A stretch of DNA of 64,000 nt from Bacillus sp. IITD106 (GTDB lineage Bacteria > Bacillota > Bacilli > Bacillales > Bacillaceae_C). The DNA lies in contig NZ_JAIAZY010000001.1 in the NCBI RefSeq assembly GCF_019459225.1, positions 1 through 64,000 on the forward strand, given 5' to 3'. Numbering within the stretch: the stretch's first letter is position 1; each line of letters begins with the position of its first letter. Positions 27,640 through 37,254 of the stretch are shown here, piece after piece. Made by a program: the position numbers and the translations under genes. The notes below the pieces were generated by a model. The model searched no databases. It saw nothing but the letters and a program-made list of their open reading frames with translations, and was not told where the DNA came from.

Positions 27640-28977
27640 TCAGCTAATTTCCTTATTCGTTGGCACCACCTTAGTGAATGGCACTGCTTCAAAGATATTT
27701 CCAAATATGAAACCGAGCAATACAGGAATTACCCAACCAAAGCCTTTATCATGCATCGGAACATAGGATAAATATTTGGTGAGGGAACCGTTTAAAAAAG
27801 TGGAATTAATGATTTCCAATACGCTAAATAATCCAACCATACCAATCGTGAATATATAAACCGAACGTTCTTGAAAAGGGAATCTATAAGGTAAAAGACC
27901 TAAAATAATTAAAGTAATCGCCACTGGATACAGCAAGCCGAGGACGGGGACGGATATCTTTATTATTTGGGATAAACCGAGATTTGCCACAAGCCCACTT
28001 ACCAAGCATAAAAGCATGGCCCATTTTGTGTATGATAATTTCGGAAATACGGTTGAAAAGTATTGCGCGCATGACGTGATTAATCCGATACTAACACTTA
28101 AACAAGCAAGAGTAAAAATTAATCCCAGTACAACCTTTCCATTAGGTCCGAACAATTGGTGCATCACAGCACTTAATACGATGGCTCCGTTATCCACTTT
28201 TCCTAGTAACGAAGCGGACGCACCTAAGTAGGCAATGATCAAGTAGCAAAAAGCTAATAGAAGAGCACTAATCATTCCAACCATTACCAAATACTTCACT
28301 TGCAAGGATTTCCCGGTTATTTTTTTACTTCTGAAAATATTGGTAAACATTATTCCGTATATGAGTGCGCCAATGGCATCCATCGTTTGGTATCCATCTA
28401 AAAACCCTTGAGAAATAGGATGATACTTATAAGACAAAGAAGCTTCATTAAAACTTGGCAAATCTGTATATAAAGCTTTGATAAAAACGATAAGGATTAA
28501 GATTAATAACGAAGGGGTTAACACTTTTCCAAAACGGTCTACTAATTTTGATGGCGATTTGGAGAACCAAAACACAATCCCAAAAAACACAGCTGTATAT
28601 ACTAAAAGCCCGATTGATGATGACTCATTAGCAGGAGGCAAAAAGGGTTTTACGCCCATTTCGTAAGCAAGACTGCCTGCCCTTGGTATCGCAAGTGCTG
28701 GTCCTATTGATAAATAAATAGCCATAGGAAAAAGCAAAGCAAAAGAAGGATGGACCCGATTGAGTAAATGATCAAATGTCCCTGACTTAGCAACAGCAAT
28801 AAAAGCTAACACAGCAAGACCCGCATCTGAAATAATAAAAGCAACGACCGATTGCCATACATTTTGCCCGGAGGCATGTCCTAAATAAGCAGGAAAAATT
28901 AAATTCCCCGCTCCAAATAACATCGAAAACAACATAAACCCAATAAATATAATTTCTTTATTGGTTAATTTATCCAA
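27640..28977 (-). CDS. brnQ: Branched-chain amino acid carrier BrnQ
   Basis: A sodium-coupled branched-chain amino acid transporter of the LIVCS family with twelve predicted helices. Family blocks include MLFGAGNLIFPAYLGH in helix 1, LSIGPALAIPRAG, GFLDGYQTMDAIGALIYGI and LACLSVSIGLITSCAQYF. I prefer the TTG at 28977, which has GAGGTGG seven bases upstream and gives MDKLTNKEI; the GTG at 28986 falls within that site. A second brnQ lies at 48232; the two differ clearly and are not a recent duplication. Regulation is not evident. Confidence 0.92.
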   Translation of the reverse strand: MDKLTNKEIIFIGFMLFSMLFGAGNLIFPAYLGHASGQNVWQSVVAFIISDAGLAVLAFIAVAKSGTFDHLLNRVHPSFALLFPMAIYLSIGPALAIPRAGSLAYEMGVKPFLPPANESSSIGLLVYTAVFFGIVFWFSKSPSKLVDRFGKVLTPSLLILILIVFIKALYTDLPSFNEASLSYKYHPISQGFLDGYQTMDAIGALIYGIMFTNIFRSKKITGKSLQVKYLVMVGMISALLLAFCYLIIAYLGASASLLGKVDNGAIVLSAVMHQLFGPNGKVVLGLIFTLACLSVSIGLITSCAQYFSTVFPKLSYTKWAMLLCLVSGLVANLGLSQIIKISVPVLGLLYPVAITLIILGLLPYRFPFQERSVYIFTIGMVGLFSVLEIINSTFLNGSLTKYLSYVPMHDKGFGWVIPVLLGFIFGNIFEAVPFTKVVPTNKEIS

Positions 28978-29228
28978 ACAATCCACCTCAACAAGAAAAA
29001 ATTATATTAAAATACCTTTCTTATTCTATCAAAAAATCTGTTCAATTTAGTATCAAATAGATAAAAATTCGTGACAAATAGGGTGGGTAATACCAGAAAG
29101 GGTTCAGGCTTTTTCACTTTCCGAGTCAAAAAACCTCTGATTTATCAAAAAAATAAAGCTTCCCTTTTATTCCAAACGTTATTTAAAAATAATAACCAAA
29201 CTACGATTAAACTACGATTCTAATAGAA

Positions 29229-29264
29229 TAAAAAACCCTTTGCTTTTTCGCATTGGGCTACTGA
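29229..29264 (-). terminator. Terminator of the lipoprotein gene
   Basis: CCCAATGC/GCAAAGGG (imperfect stem, about 29236-29256) is followed on the minus strand by TTTTTTATT, four bases past the stop. Confidence 0.7.
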
Positions 29265-29267
29265 AAA

Positions 29268-30101
29268 TTAATATTCGTACTTTTCGTTTTCAATGATGGT
29301 ATAACCTTTTCCATTTTCGATTGAAATCATAATGAAATCATTTTTAACAAAACTTTCATTGAACTCAACGTTTTGTTTGTAAATACTATCATACTTGCTA
29401 CTATCCTTAATTACCCCGATATAAAGTGTATTTTCATTAAAAACGTGCTTGACCAAGGTTTTTTCTTCGCCTTCTTTTTGAAATACTTGACTCACATAGC
29501 CATTCCCGGAAGGAACAAACTCAAAATCCATCGTTCTTTCACCATCTGTCAAAAAACTGGCTTGTAGGGATTCCGTTTTTAAATCGTATTCACCTGAAAT
29601 GCTCATACTCTGAATGCTCTCTTCTTCCGATTTCAATTCCAGGCTGAACGTGCAAATATCGCCATTCAATTCAACATGACCTGCGCCATCTTGATTTGCT
29701 ATAGGCCCTTCCCAAACATTTTGCCCCGATTTAGGAACATCGTTCAACGAAGATAATAGAGCCAATGGAATATCTGTGGCGAACAAGCCCATCAACGTAA
29801 TCGAGACCATTGGGTTTTTTTCTGAAACAGAATCCATCATCGAATCCAGCATCTCATACGCTTTTCGTTTAACCTCCATATATTGTGTCACTCCCGTGGC
29901 AACAGGCGGGATAGCTAAATCTGCAGGTTCATCTTTCGGTGAAGGAGGTGTTTCTTTTTCTTCTTCTTTACTTACAGGTTCTATTTCCCCTTTTCTCTCG
30001 CTCTTACTACACCCACTAATGGAAACAAACATCAATAACGTAGCAAATATCAAAAAAAATTTATTGTAAAATTTTTGTCTTCGTTTTCCCATGCCCCCCA
30101 T
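29268..30101 (-). CDS. Lipoprotein of unknown function
   Basis: A 277-residue lipoprotein. A basic start and hydrophobic stretch end at VSISGCSK (Cys about residue 31), so it should be anchored to the outer membrane face. A charged Lys/Glu/Pro linker (about 32-62) precedes a mainly beta-strand domain (EGPIANQDGAGHVELNGDIC, FSLELKSEEESIQSMSISGE). No enzyme motif is seen. The start is unclear: ATG at 30101 and ATG at 30092 both follow G-runs. Single gene with its own terminator. Confidence 0.7.
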   Translation of the reverse strand: MGGMGKRRQKFYNKFFLIFATLLMFVSISGCSKSERKGEIEPVSKEEEKETPPSPKDEPADLAIPPVATGVTQYMEVKRKAYEMLDSMMDSVSEKNPMVSITLMGLFATDIPLALLSSLNDVPKSGQNVWEGPIANQDGAGHVELNGDICTFSLELKSEEESIQSMSISGEYDLKTESLQASFLTDGERTMDFEFVPSGNGYVSQVFQKEGEEKTLVKHVFNENTLYIGVIKDSSKYDSIYKQNVEFNESFVKNDFIMISIENGKGYTIIENEKYEY

Positions 30102-30277
30102 ACCCCCATTAAATATTTTATTACCTTAAAATATTTAATGATTATTTTTACTTCTTGATACCTGAAATCAAAAATAAAAAAATGCCTTAACTCCGCTTCT
30201 TGCTCGAAATTAGGCTTAGTGCCAGAAACCATTCATTTTTTATAGAACTACCACAAGTTCAGACCCACTTCTCGACA

Positions 30278-30401
30278 TTTAAGCCGTCCACTCAAATTTA
30301 CTGGACAACCTTACTACTTTAAGGTCCGACACGATGTGTTTACTGGCCATCCTCTTGGGTTTACTGGCCGTCTCTGAGGTTTTACTGGCCGTCATCTCCT
30401 T
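30278..30401. repeat. 21-bp periodic repeat array (locus B)
   Basis: Units begin at 30278 (19 bp), 30297, 30318, 30339, 30360 and 30381, the last five exactly 21 bp apart. Most contain TTTACTGG(A/C)C. It fills most of the 380-bp gap between the lipoprotein and the sugar permease gene; 30102-30277 shows no gene. Confidence 0.75.
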
Positions 30402-30450
30402 ACTCGTTCTTTTTTCATCTAACCATAACATTTCCCTACTTTGTATAAGC

Positions 30451-30482
30451 AAAAATAAAGTGCCAAGATGTGGCACTTTATT
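30451..30482 (-). terminator. Terminator of the xylFGH-type operon
   Basis: TAAAGTGCCA (30456) and TGGCACTTTA (30471) form a perfect ten-pair stem with a five-base loop; five T follow on the minus strand. It starts right after the permease stop. Confidence 0.95.
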
Positions 30483-30484
30483 TA

Positions 30485-31660
30485 TTAAGCTCTTTGTCTA
30501 CGAGTAAATACGTCAAAAATAACGGCTAGGGCTAACACGCCACCACGGATGATGTATTGGGGTGCAATTCCTACGTTCATCAAGTTCATTCCGTTTGTTA
30601 GGGTCGCCATAACGAGTGCTCCGATAACGGCTCCTGTTACTTTTCCGACCCCACCTGCCGCGGAAACACCACCGACGAAGGCTGCTGCAATCGCATCAAG
30701 TTCAAATAATGTACCGGCAGTCGTAGTAGCAGATTGTAAACGGGAGGTAAATAAAATCCCTGATAGCGCAGATAACATCCCCATCGAGCCGAATACGAGG
30801 AATGTTATTTTACTAACACTAATCCCGCTGAGATGTGCTGCTTCCGGGTTACTACCGACCGCATAAATATGTCTTCCTACTACTGTCTTTGTCGTAATAA
30901 AATGATACACCATTACAACAAGAAGCATAATGATCACGGTCCAAGATAATCCATTGTAGCTAGCTAAAATCCATGTAATATAACCAATAATAGCTGATAC
31001 AAAAATTAACTGCAGAATAAAAATCTCTTTAGATACTACTTCAAAATTGTATTTTATTTTATTTCGGCGGTTTGCGATCGTGCTATAAATATAGAATACT
31101 ATCGCCAATGCACCAACAAGCAAAGATAATAGATGCACGCCATTAACGACCATTAGTGATGGAATATATCCATTACCAATCGCATTAAATGCATCGTTTT
31201 TAATGATGATCGTTCCTGTCTTTTCTGTTGCTAAAAGAATTGCACCTCTATAAATGAGCCATCCAGCAAGTGTGGCAACGAAAGCGGGAATTCCGATTTT
31301 AGCTACAAGGAAACCTGTAATCGATCCAGCACATATTCCAAGGATGAGGATAATTGGAATAACGAGATAGACAGGCATTCCTACCTGCATGAGTAATATC
31401 GCTGCAATCGCGCCAAGAAATCCAGCTAAGAAACCGATAGACAAGTCGATATGTCTAATGACAATAACGAGCATGACACCTACTGCTAAAACGGCAATAT
31501 ATCCAGCTGAATCTAGTAAGTTGCTAATATTTCTTGAGGATATAAATAACCCATCTGTTAAAATTGAAAAAGTAACCATGATCACGATTAATGCGATGTA
31601 CATTCCATAATCACGAATATTATCTTTAATTAAGTGCTTCGCTTCATTCAATAGTTTCAT
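30485..31660 (-). CDS. xylH: Sugar ABC transporter permease (XylH/MmsB type)
   Basis: A 391-residue permease with about ten hydrophobic helices, of the family that moves monosaccharides such as xylose, arabinose, ribose or galactose. Family text includes LAVGVMLVIVIRHIDLSIGF near residue 50 and the EAA-like loop GSNPEAAHLSGISVSKI. The C-terminus has GGVSAAGGVGKVTGAVIGAL. The start is ATG at 31660 after AGGAGG; the open frame upstream of it overlaps the ATPase gene and lacks a site. It is the last gene of the binding protein-ATPase-permease operon, 13 bases after the ATPase gene. Xylose is a likely but unproven substrate. Confidence 0.88.
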   Translation of the reverse strand: MKLLNEAKHLIKDNIRDYGMYIALIVIMVTFSILTDGLFISSRNISNLLDSAGYIAVLAVGVMLVIVIRHIDLSIGFLAGFLGAIAAILLMQVGMPVYLVIPIILILGICAGSITGFLVAKIGIPAFVATLAGWLIYRGAILLATEKTGTIIIKNDAFNAIGNGYIPSLMVVNGVHLLSLLVGALAIVFYIYSTIANRRNKIKYNFEVVSKEIFILQLIFVSAIIGYITWILASYNGLSWTVIIMLLVVMVYHFITTKTVVGRHIYAVGSNPEAAHLSGISVSKITFLVFGSMGMLSALSGILFTSRLQSATTTAGTLFELDAIAAAFVGGVSAAGGVGKVTGAVIGALVMATLTNGMNLMNVGIAPQYIIRGGVLALAVIFDVFTRRQRA

Positions 31661-31673
31661 AAAAATTAACCTC

Positions 31674-33194
31674 CTATTGCGTAGCAAGTTCCATGATCTT
31701 TTCTTGGTCAGCATCCGCAGATGATAACTCACCTTTGATTTCTCCTTCAGCCATCACGTAAATGCGGTCACTCATACCAAGAACCTCGCCAAGCTCTGAA
31801 GAAATCATAATGATGCTCATACCTTGATCTATAAGTTCATTCATGACTGAATAAATTTCAAACTTTGCCCCAACGTCGATTCCTCGCGTTGGTTCATCTA
31901 AAATAAGCAATTTCGGACCTACAAATAGCCATTTACCTAATGAAACTTTTTGTTGGTTACCCCCGCTCAAATTTCCAACAAGCTGTTGTAATGATGAGGC
32001 CTTAACACCTAATGAACGTTTGTAATGATCAGCAATTTTGATTTCTTCATTTTGATTAATAATTCCATTAGAAGAGATTTCTTTGAGGTTTGCAGCAGAG
32101 ATATTACTCTTAATATCCTGTAATAAAAACAACCCGTCACCTTTACGATCTTCCGTCACATAAGCAATTCCTGCTTTGATGGCTTGACTACTATGTTTAA
32201 AACTGGCAGGACGCCCATCTACATATAGATCACCCTGTATTTTATAAGACTTGGAGTTACCAAAAATACTGAGAGCAAGCTCTGTTCGTCCAGATCCCAT
32301 CAATCCCGCAATGCCAACAATTTCTCCTTTCCTGACATACAAATTGATATCTTTAGAGACGTTACGCCCTAATTGCGGGTCATAGGCAGTCCAGTTTGAT
32401 AACTCAAGAATTTTATCGCCAAAAGATTTCTTCTCTCTTTTTGGGTATATATCCTCAATTTCACGGCCGACCATATTTTTTATGATCGCAGCTTCCTTCA
32501 CTTCTCCCTTAGAAGCGTCCAATGTGCAAATCGTTTTTCCATCTCGAATGACAGTCGCTTTATCTGCGATAGAAATAACTTCCTTCAACTTATGTGAGAT
32601 CATGATGCAGGTTATGCCCTGCTTTTTTAATTCCCGCAACAAATTCAATAGGTTTTCACTATCGTCTTCGTTCAGCGCAGCAGTCGGTTCATCTAAAATC
32701 AGTAATTTTACATCTTTGCTTAACGCTTTTGCTATTTCAATGAGCTGCTGTTTACCGACTCCTAAATCTTTAATCAACGTTTCCGGATTAACCCTTAGAT
32801 TCACCTTTTCCAGCAACTTTTTGGATTCAACAATCGTTTTGTTAAAGTCTATTACACCACTCTTATTCACTTCATTGCCGATAAATATATTTTCATAAAC
32901 TGAAAGATCTGGGAATAAAGCTAGCTCTTGATAAATAATGACAATCCCCGTATCAACACTGTCACTGATTTTGTTGAATTGTTGAACCTTGCCGTCAAAA
33001 ACGATATCTCCTTCATACGTGCCATAAGGGTAAACACCGCTAAGCACTTTCATAAGCGTCGACTTACCAGCTCCATTTTCACCGACTAAGCAGTGAATTT
33101 CGCCTTTTTTTACTTTGAAATTAACGTTGCTGAGCGCCTTGACTCCTGTAAATTCCTTCGTAATCTGTTTCATTTCCAGAATATATTCGCTCAT
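31674..33194 (-). CDS. xylG: Sugar ABC transporter ATP-binding protein (XylG/MmsA type)
   Basis: A 506-residue protein with two ABC domains in one chain, as in monosaccharide importers. The first has Walker A GENGAGKST (about residue 36), signature LGVGKQQLIEIAKAL and Walker B LLILDEPTAAL. The second has the usual altered Walker A GLMGSGRTEL, a full signature NLSGGNQQKVSLGKWL and LLILDEPTRGID. The start is ATG at 33194, eight bases after GAGGAGG. It lies 75 bp downstream of the binding-protein gene and 13 bp before the permease gene. Confidence 0.92.
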   Translation of the reverse strand: MSEYILEMKQITKEFTGVKALSNVNFKVKKGEIHCLVGENGAGKSTLMKVLSGVYPYGTYEGDIVFDGKVQQFNKISDSVDTGIVIIYQELALFPDLSVYENIFIGNEVNKSGVIDFNKTIVESKKLLEKVNLRVNPETLIKDLGVGKQQLIEIAKALSKDVKLLILDEPTAALNEDDSENLLNLLRELKKQGITCIMISHKLKEVISIADKATVIRDGKTICTLDASKGEVKEAAIIKNMVGREIEDIYPKREKKSFGDKILELSNWTAYDPQLGRNVSKDINLYVRKGEIVGIAGLMGSGRTELALSIFGNSKSYKIQGDLYVDGRPASFKHSSQAIKAGIAYVTEDRKGDGLFLLQDIKSNISAANLKEISSNGIINQNEEIKIADHYKRSLGVKASSLQQLVGNLSGGNQQKVSLGKWLFVGPKLLILDEPTRGIDVGAKFEIYSVMNELIDQGMSIIMISSELGEVLGMSDRIYVMAEGEIKGELSSADADQEKIMELATQ

Positions 33195-33269
33195 GTCTTT
33201 CCTCCTCGTACAATGGGGAAATAGTGATAGACTTCCATCTATCACTATTTCTTCTAGTTATTTACTCTT

Positions 33270-34409
33270 TTATAGCCCAGAGAAATCGCTCTCTTCATAG
33301 TAACCGGAGTCAATAAGCTCACTCTTAACATTCTCTTGCTCAACAACAATAACCTCGGTTTGTTTCGCTGGAACTTCTTTGCTTCCGTTATCATAAGAAC
33401 CAGTTGTTTCAGGTGTTTTGCCATCTAGAATGTCAACCGCCATTCCCATAGCATCCGCTACAAGTGTACGAACATCCTTAAATACAGTCATCGATTGCTT
33501 TCCATCAATAATGTATTGAACAGAAGCTTTTTCAGCGTCTTGACCAGTGATCACATATTTTGATACATCAGGGTCAGATCCAAACACATCTGCGATAGCA
33601 CGAGAAGTATCATCATTTGGAGCAAGAACAAGAACTTCGCCTTTTAAATCTTTGCTAGCAGCTGTTAAGTGAGTTTGAGCTTTATTTTTAGCTTCGTTTG
33701 CATTCCAGCTCGTTGTGATTTGTCCAAGGATCTTACCCATTTCATCACGGGAAAGTTCAGCTTTATCTTTGAAAGCTTCTGCTTCACTTGAATTAGCAAT
33801 AACAAAAGTTCCGTCAGCTATTTTTGGTTGTAACACTTTCCAAGCACCTTCAAAAAATAAGAACGCATTATTGTCGGAAACCGCTCCGCCATAAAGGTAT
33901 AATGGAATACCTTTGCCGTCACCAGCATTATCAACTAAGTATTGACCTTGGGCTTCACCTACAGCAACACTGTCAAACGTAACATAATAATCAACTGCAT
34001 CTGTCTCTGTAATAAGACGGTCATAAGCAATTACAGTTATTTTATCTTTTTTAGCAGCTTCTGCCGCTGCACCAGCTGCTGCCCCATCATGAGGAGCAAT
34101 AATTAATACATCTATCCCTTTACTAATCAGTGTTTCAACATTTTCTTTTTCCTTAGCAGATGAACCTTGGCTAAATAGTATTTCTGTCGAATAATCCGAA
34201 TCTTTTAACGCCTCTTTAAAACGAGCTTCGTCTTGTACCCATCGAGTTTCGTCTTTAGTAGGTAAGACAATACCAACGTTTACCTTACCGCCAGATTTTT
34301 TTCCGCCGCCACTGCTCTCTCCACCAGCACTATCCTTGCTACAACCAACTACCGTAAAGGCCATCAGCATAGCAACGAGCATAGCAGAAATCAATTTAAC
34401 CTTCTTCAT
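33270..34409 (-). CDS. xylF: Sugar ABC transporter substrate-binding lipoprotein (XylF/ChvE type)
   Basis: A 379-residue lipoprotein (lipobox FTVVGCSKDS, Cys23) of the periplasmic binding protein type used by xylose/multi-sugar importers. Family blocks are VNVGIVLPTKDETRWVQDEA, KGIDVLIIAPHDGAAAG, VIAYDRLITETDAVDYYVTFD and AVSDNNAFLFFEGAW. Start ATG has AGGGG upstream. It is the first gene of the ABC operon; a cre-like site lies about 70 bp before it. It is 180 bp downstream of a second, related binding protein gene (34590) with a terminator between them. Confidence 0.9.
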   Translation of the reverse strand: MKKVKLISAMLVAMLMAFTVVGCSKDSAGGESSGGGKKSGGKVNVGIVLPTKDETRWVQDEARFKEALKDSDYSTEILFSQGSSAKEKENVETLISKGIDVLIIAPHDGAAAGAAAEAAKKDKITVIAYDRLITETDAVDYYVTFDSVAVGEAQGQYLVDNAGDGKGIPLYLYGGAVSDNNAFLFFEGAWKVLQPKIADGTFVIANSSEAEAFKDKAELSRDEMGKILGQITTSWNANEAKNKAQTHLTAASKDLKGEVLVLAPNDDTSRAIADVFGSDPDVSKYVITGQDAEKASVQYIIDGKQSMTVFKDVRTLVADAMGMAVDILDGKTPETTGSYDNGSKEVPAKQTEVIVVEQENVKSELIDSGYYEESDFSGL

Positions 34410-34474
34410 ATTGAAACCCCTTTCACTTATAGGTTTTTTAACTTCTCTTTAAATATAGCAGTGCTTTAGGCCTG

Positions 34475-34488
34475 TAAAAACGCTTTCT
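34475..34488. promoter_or_regulatory. cre-like site (CcpA) before the sugar ABC operon
   Basis: TAAAAACGCTTTCT fits the cre consensus TGNAANCGNWNNCW with one mismatch (A for G at position 2) and has the central CG. It lies 65 bp before the binding-protein start, in line with catabolite repression of sugar uptake. Confidence 0.45.
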
Positions 34489-34540
34489 TCTAGTAATTAT
34501 TTAGTATCGTCTGTGTTTTTTTAATATTCTTTAGAGAAAT

Positions 34541-34575
34541 GCAAAAAAACCACCCGTCTGAAAACGTAGTGGTCT
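34541..34575 (-). terminator. Terminator after the second sugar-binding protein gene
   Basis: ACCACTACG pairs with CGGGTGGT on the minus strand (34549-34573) and a T run follows. It separates the sensor operon from the transporter operon. Confidence 0.85.
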
Positions 34576-34589
34576 AGTTAGGAAAATGA

Positions 34590-35687
34590 TTATTTCCCTT
34601 TATATACTTCCTGTTTAGAATGGAAACCATCCGCGATGATTGTGTCATCTATATTTTCCAAATCGACTGCAATTGGAGAAAGGAGTATGGATGGTACTTC
34701 TGATTTTCCATTGTTTATCATTCTTTCTACCGTGATTTCTTCCCCTTTGGCAAGCTTTACTGCAAGTTCAGCAGCTAGGTCAGCAAGTTCTTTTAATGGC
34801 TTATATACTGTCATCGTTTGAGTGCCATTCACAATTCGCTGTACTGCAGCAAGGTCAGCATCCTGCCCGGCAACAGGGATTTTTCCTGCCAGCCCTTGTT
34901 CAGACAGTGCCTGAATCGCTCCGCCGGCAGTAGCATCATTTGCGGAAATAACTGCGTCGACGTCGTTGTTGTTTGCCTTTAAGGCTTCTACCATACTGGC
35001 ATACGCATTTTCAGGGAACCAATCCTTTGACCACTGGTCATATACGATTGTAATATCCCCTTTATCAATGAGTGGTTGCAGTACGTTAAACACCCCTTTT
35101 TTAAATAGATGGGCATTGTAATCCGTTTCCGCACCGCCGATATAGACATACTTTCCTTTAGGAACAAGTTTGGTGATCGCTTTTGCCTGAAGCTCCCCGA
35201 CCATTTCGTTGTCGTACGAAACATACAAATCAATTTCTGAATTCCGAACTAATCGATCATACGAGAGCACTTTTATCCCTGCAGAGTGAGCTTTTTTGAC
35301 AATCATTGCTGTTGACTCTGCGTTGTGTGGGACGATGACTAATATATCAATGCCTTCATTAATGAGCGTTTCTGCCTGTAAAATTTGTAATGCATCGTCT
35401 CCCTTTGAGGCAAAAATTTTCACCTCGGCACCTAGTGATTCCACCGCTTCTCGAAACAGCTCTCGATCGCGCAGCCATCGATCTTCAGCTAACGTATCCA
35501 TCGAAAAACCAATCACGATTTTATCATCCTCAGGAGAAACATTCTCGTTCATTTTTTTATTTACAGAGGAACCTCCGTGCAAATTCTGATTACTCGAAGG
35601 ACGCTTGTCTGGTTCACATGCAGTGGCAACTTGGATTAAAACAAGCATACACAATAGGAGAGTTACCTTCGGAAAGGTTAATTTCAT
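34590..35687 (-). CDS. Second sugar-binding lipoprotein (XylF-like)
   Basis: A 365-residue binding lipoprotein; the N-terminal hydrophobic stretch ends in QVATACEPD with Cys24. It parallels the XylF-like protein at 33270: KIVIGFSMDTLAEDRWLRDR, NEGIDILVIVPHNAEST, KVLSYDRLVRNSEIDLYVSY and AGGAIQALSEQGLAGKIPVA. It is the fourth gene of the sensor operon, 24 bases after yesN, with its own terminator after it. It could feed the transporter downstream with another sugar, or present sugar to the sensor. Which applies is not evident. Confidence 0.85.
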   Translation of the reverse strand: MKLTFPKVTLLLCMLVLIQVATACEPDKRPSSNQNLHGGSSVNKKMNENVSPEDDKIVIGFSMDTLAEDRWLRDRELFREAVESLGAEVKIFASKGDDALQILQAETLINEGIDILVIVPHNAESTAMIVKKAHSAGIKVLSYDRLVRNSEIDLYVSYDNEMVGELQAKAITKLVPKGKYVYIGGAETDYNAHLFKKGVFNVLQPLIDKGDITIVYDQWSKDWFPENAYASMVEALKANNNDVDAVISANDATAGGAIQALSEQGLAGKIPVAGQDADLAAVQRIVNGTQTMTVYKPLKELADLAAELAVKLAKGEEITVERMINNGKSEVPSILLSPIAVDLENIDDTIIADGFHSKQEVYKGK

Positions 35688-35711
35688 TCATTTCACCCTT
35701 TTTCTATCTGG

Positions 35712-37253
35712 TTACGCCTTTACCCCCAGCAATGATTTTCGATATTCTGTCGGCGACGCGCCATACATTTTTCTAAAAACCTTACTAAAATAGTTGGGGT
35801 CTTGATATCCAACTTCAAACGTGATTTCTTTCAAGCTTTTTTCGGGATTCAACATCAATTTCCTTGCTTTCTCTAATCGGCATTCCGTTAAGAAGGCGAT
35901 ATAGTTCACACCTAACTGTTCTTTAAAAAGCTTGCTAATATAAATGGGACTAAGCTCAAAGATTTGTGCAATCCCATCTAAGGAAATTTCTTTATGGGAA
36001 TGTTCAACGATATACTGCTTAATCTGATTAATCGTGTTATCCTCTACCCGGCTTTGATATTCGATACAAGTCTGCCACATCTGGTTGAGCAACTGATTTG
36101 TTTCCGTACGCAATTGCCGGAAATCTTTTATTTGGTAAGAATATAAAGGAGTATCTGGTTCAACTCCAATTTCACTTAAGACCCGGGATGCTATCCAAAG
36201 CAGCTCCAAGACACGCTGCTGCGTTTCGATTAAACTGACGCCCTTCTTTTCGAAAAATTCAATTAAACCCGATACTTCTTTCATGATTTCTTGCCACTCG
36301 TTATTTCGAATCAGATCAAAAAACTTATTTTCAAGTTTTTTAGAATTGTATCCGTCTATTCTTTTGTCATCCAAAGGTATATCTGAATAAAAACGATATT
36401 TTACATGGAGGGTGCTATCCTTTGTAGCGATTAGTGATTCCTGATACGATAGACGAATTTTGTCCAGGGAATTACACACATTTCCAATCCCAATGAACCA
36501 GCCTGACTTATCCTTTGTATTAGCTACAGTTAAAATTTCCCTTGCAAGCGTAATCGCTTGAGAGCGAAAAGACTCGCTCTGCTGCCTAAAGACGATAATC
36601 GGAATTTGTCTTCCATATAATGTACCGACCCACGCGCTTCCTATTTTTCTAACTCTTTGTTTGATTTCTGCATATAGGCTCTCAGAATCATGTGGCAATA
36701 AAACACTCATTACAAACTTTTCACTTGTCATCGGCGTATCCAGCATCTCCACGAGCTCGTCCAAATGGACTTCGTGTACGTGATCGAATAATAGCTGTGT
36801 GACAACGTCTGTTTCTACAATCGTTAACGCTTTTTGTAAAACATTTTGTTGGAGAATGCTTTTTTGTTGCAACTTCTTTTCTTCCTCAATTTCGCTAAAA
36901 AGTTTGCTGACCGTCTGCACGACCTCACTTGCTTTACTCGGTTTTAGCAAATAATCCTTCACACCTAGCTTCATCGCTGATTTTGCATATTCAAATTCGG
37001 CATATGCCGTAATCATAATAAATTTGATCGTGGGATTTGCTTCAGTCATTTTCTCTATTGTTTCAAGCCCACTCATTCCCGGCATCTTAATATCCATTAA
37101 GACCAAATCAGGCATAAATGACTCCGCTATCTCCAACGCCATCATTCCGTTTTTTGCTTCTTCTATCTCAATTTCTGGAAAGTTATTTAATAGTATTGCT
37201 CGTAAACCTTCCCTTACGATTTGTTCATCATCAACGATAAGAAGTCGCTTCAT
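35712..37253 (-). CDS. yesN: YesN-type response regulator (receiver plus AraC HTH)
   Basis: A 513-residue response regulator. The receiver has LLIVDDEQIVREG, phospho-acceptor Asp in LVLMDIKMPGMSG (about residue 55) and Lys in YLLKPSKASEV. A central region of unknown fold spans about 150-400. The C-terminal AraC-type helix-turn-helix pair reads LDGIAQIFELSPIYISKLFK and LKEITFEVGYQDPNYFSKVF. It starts one base after the kinase stop. In related Firmicutes, YesN activates the neighbouring sugar uptake operon; the ABC genes at 30485-34409 are the obvious target here. Confidence 0.92.
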   Translation of the reverse strand: MKRLLIVDDEQIVREGLRAILLNNFPEIEIEEAKNGMMALEIAESFMPDLVLMDIKMPGMSGLETIEKMTEANPTIKFIMITAYAEFEYAKSAMKLGVKDYLLKPSKASEVVQTVSKLFSEIEEEKKLQQKSILQQNVLQKALTIVETDVVTQLLFDHVHEVHLDELVEMLDTPMTSEKFVMSVLLPHDSESLYAEIKQRVRKIGSAWVGTLYGRQIPIIVFRQQSESFRSQAITLAREILTVANTKDKSGWFIGIGNVCNSLDKIRLSYQESLIATKDSTLHVKYRFYSDIPLDDKRIDGYNSKKLENKFFDLIRNNEWQEIMKEVSGLIEFFEKKGVSLIETQQRVLELLWIASRVLSEIGVEPDTPLYSYQIKDFRQLRTETNQLLNQMWQTCIEYQSRVEDNTINQIKQYIVEHSHKEISLDGIAQIFELSPIYISKLFKEQLGVNYIAFLTECRLEKARKLMLNPEKSLKEITFEVGYQDPNYFSKVFRKMYGASPTEYRKSLLGVKA

Positions 37254-37254
37254 T

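Noticed and set aside
30279-30476. Minus-strand frame over repeat locus B
   Set aside because: Same reason: repeat period gives an open frame, no start signal, and it runs into the permease terminator.
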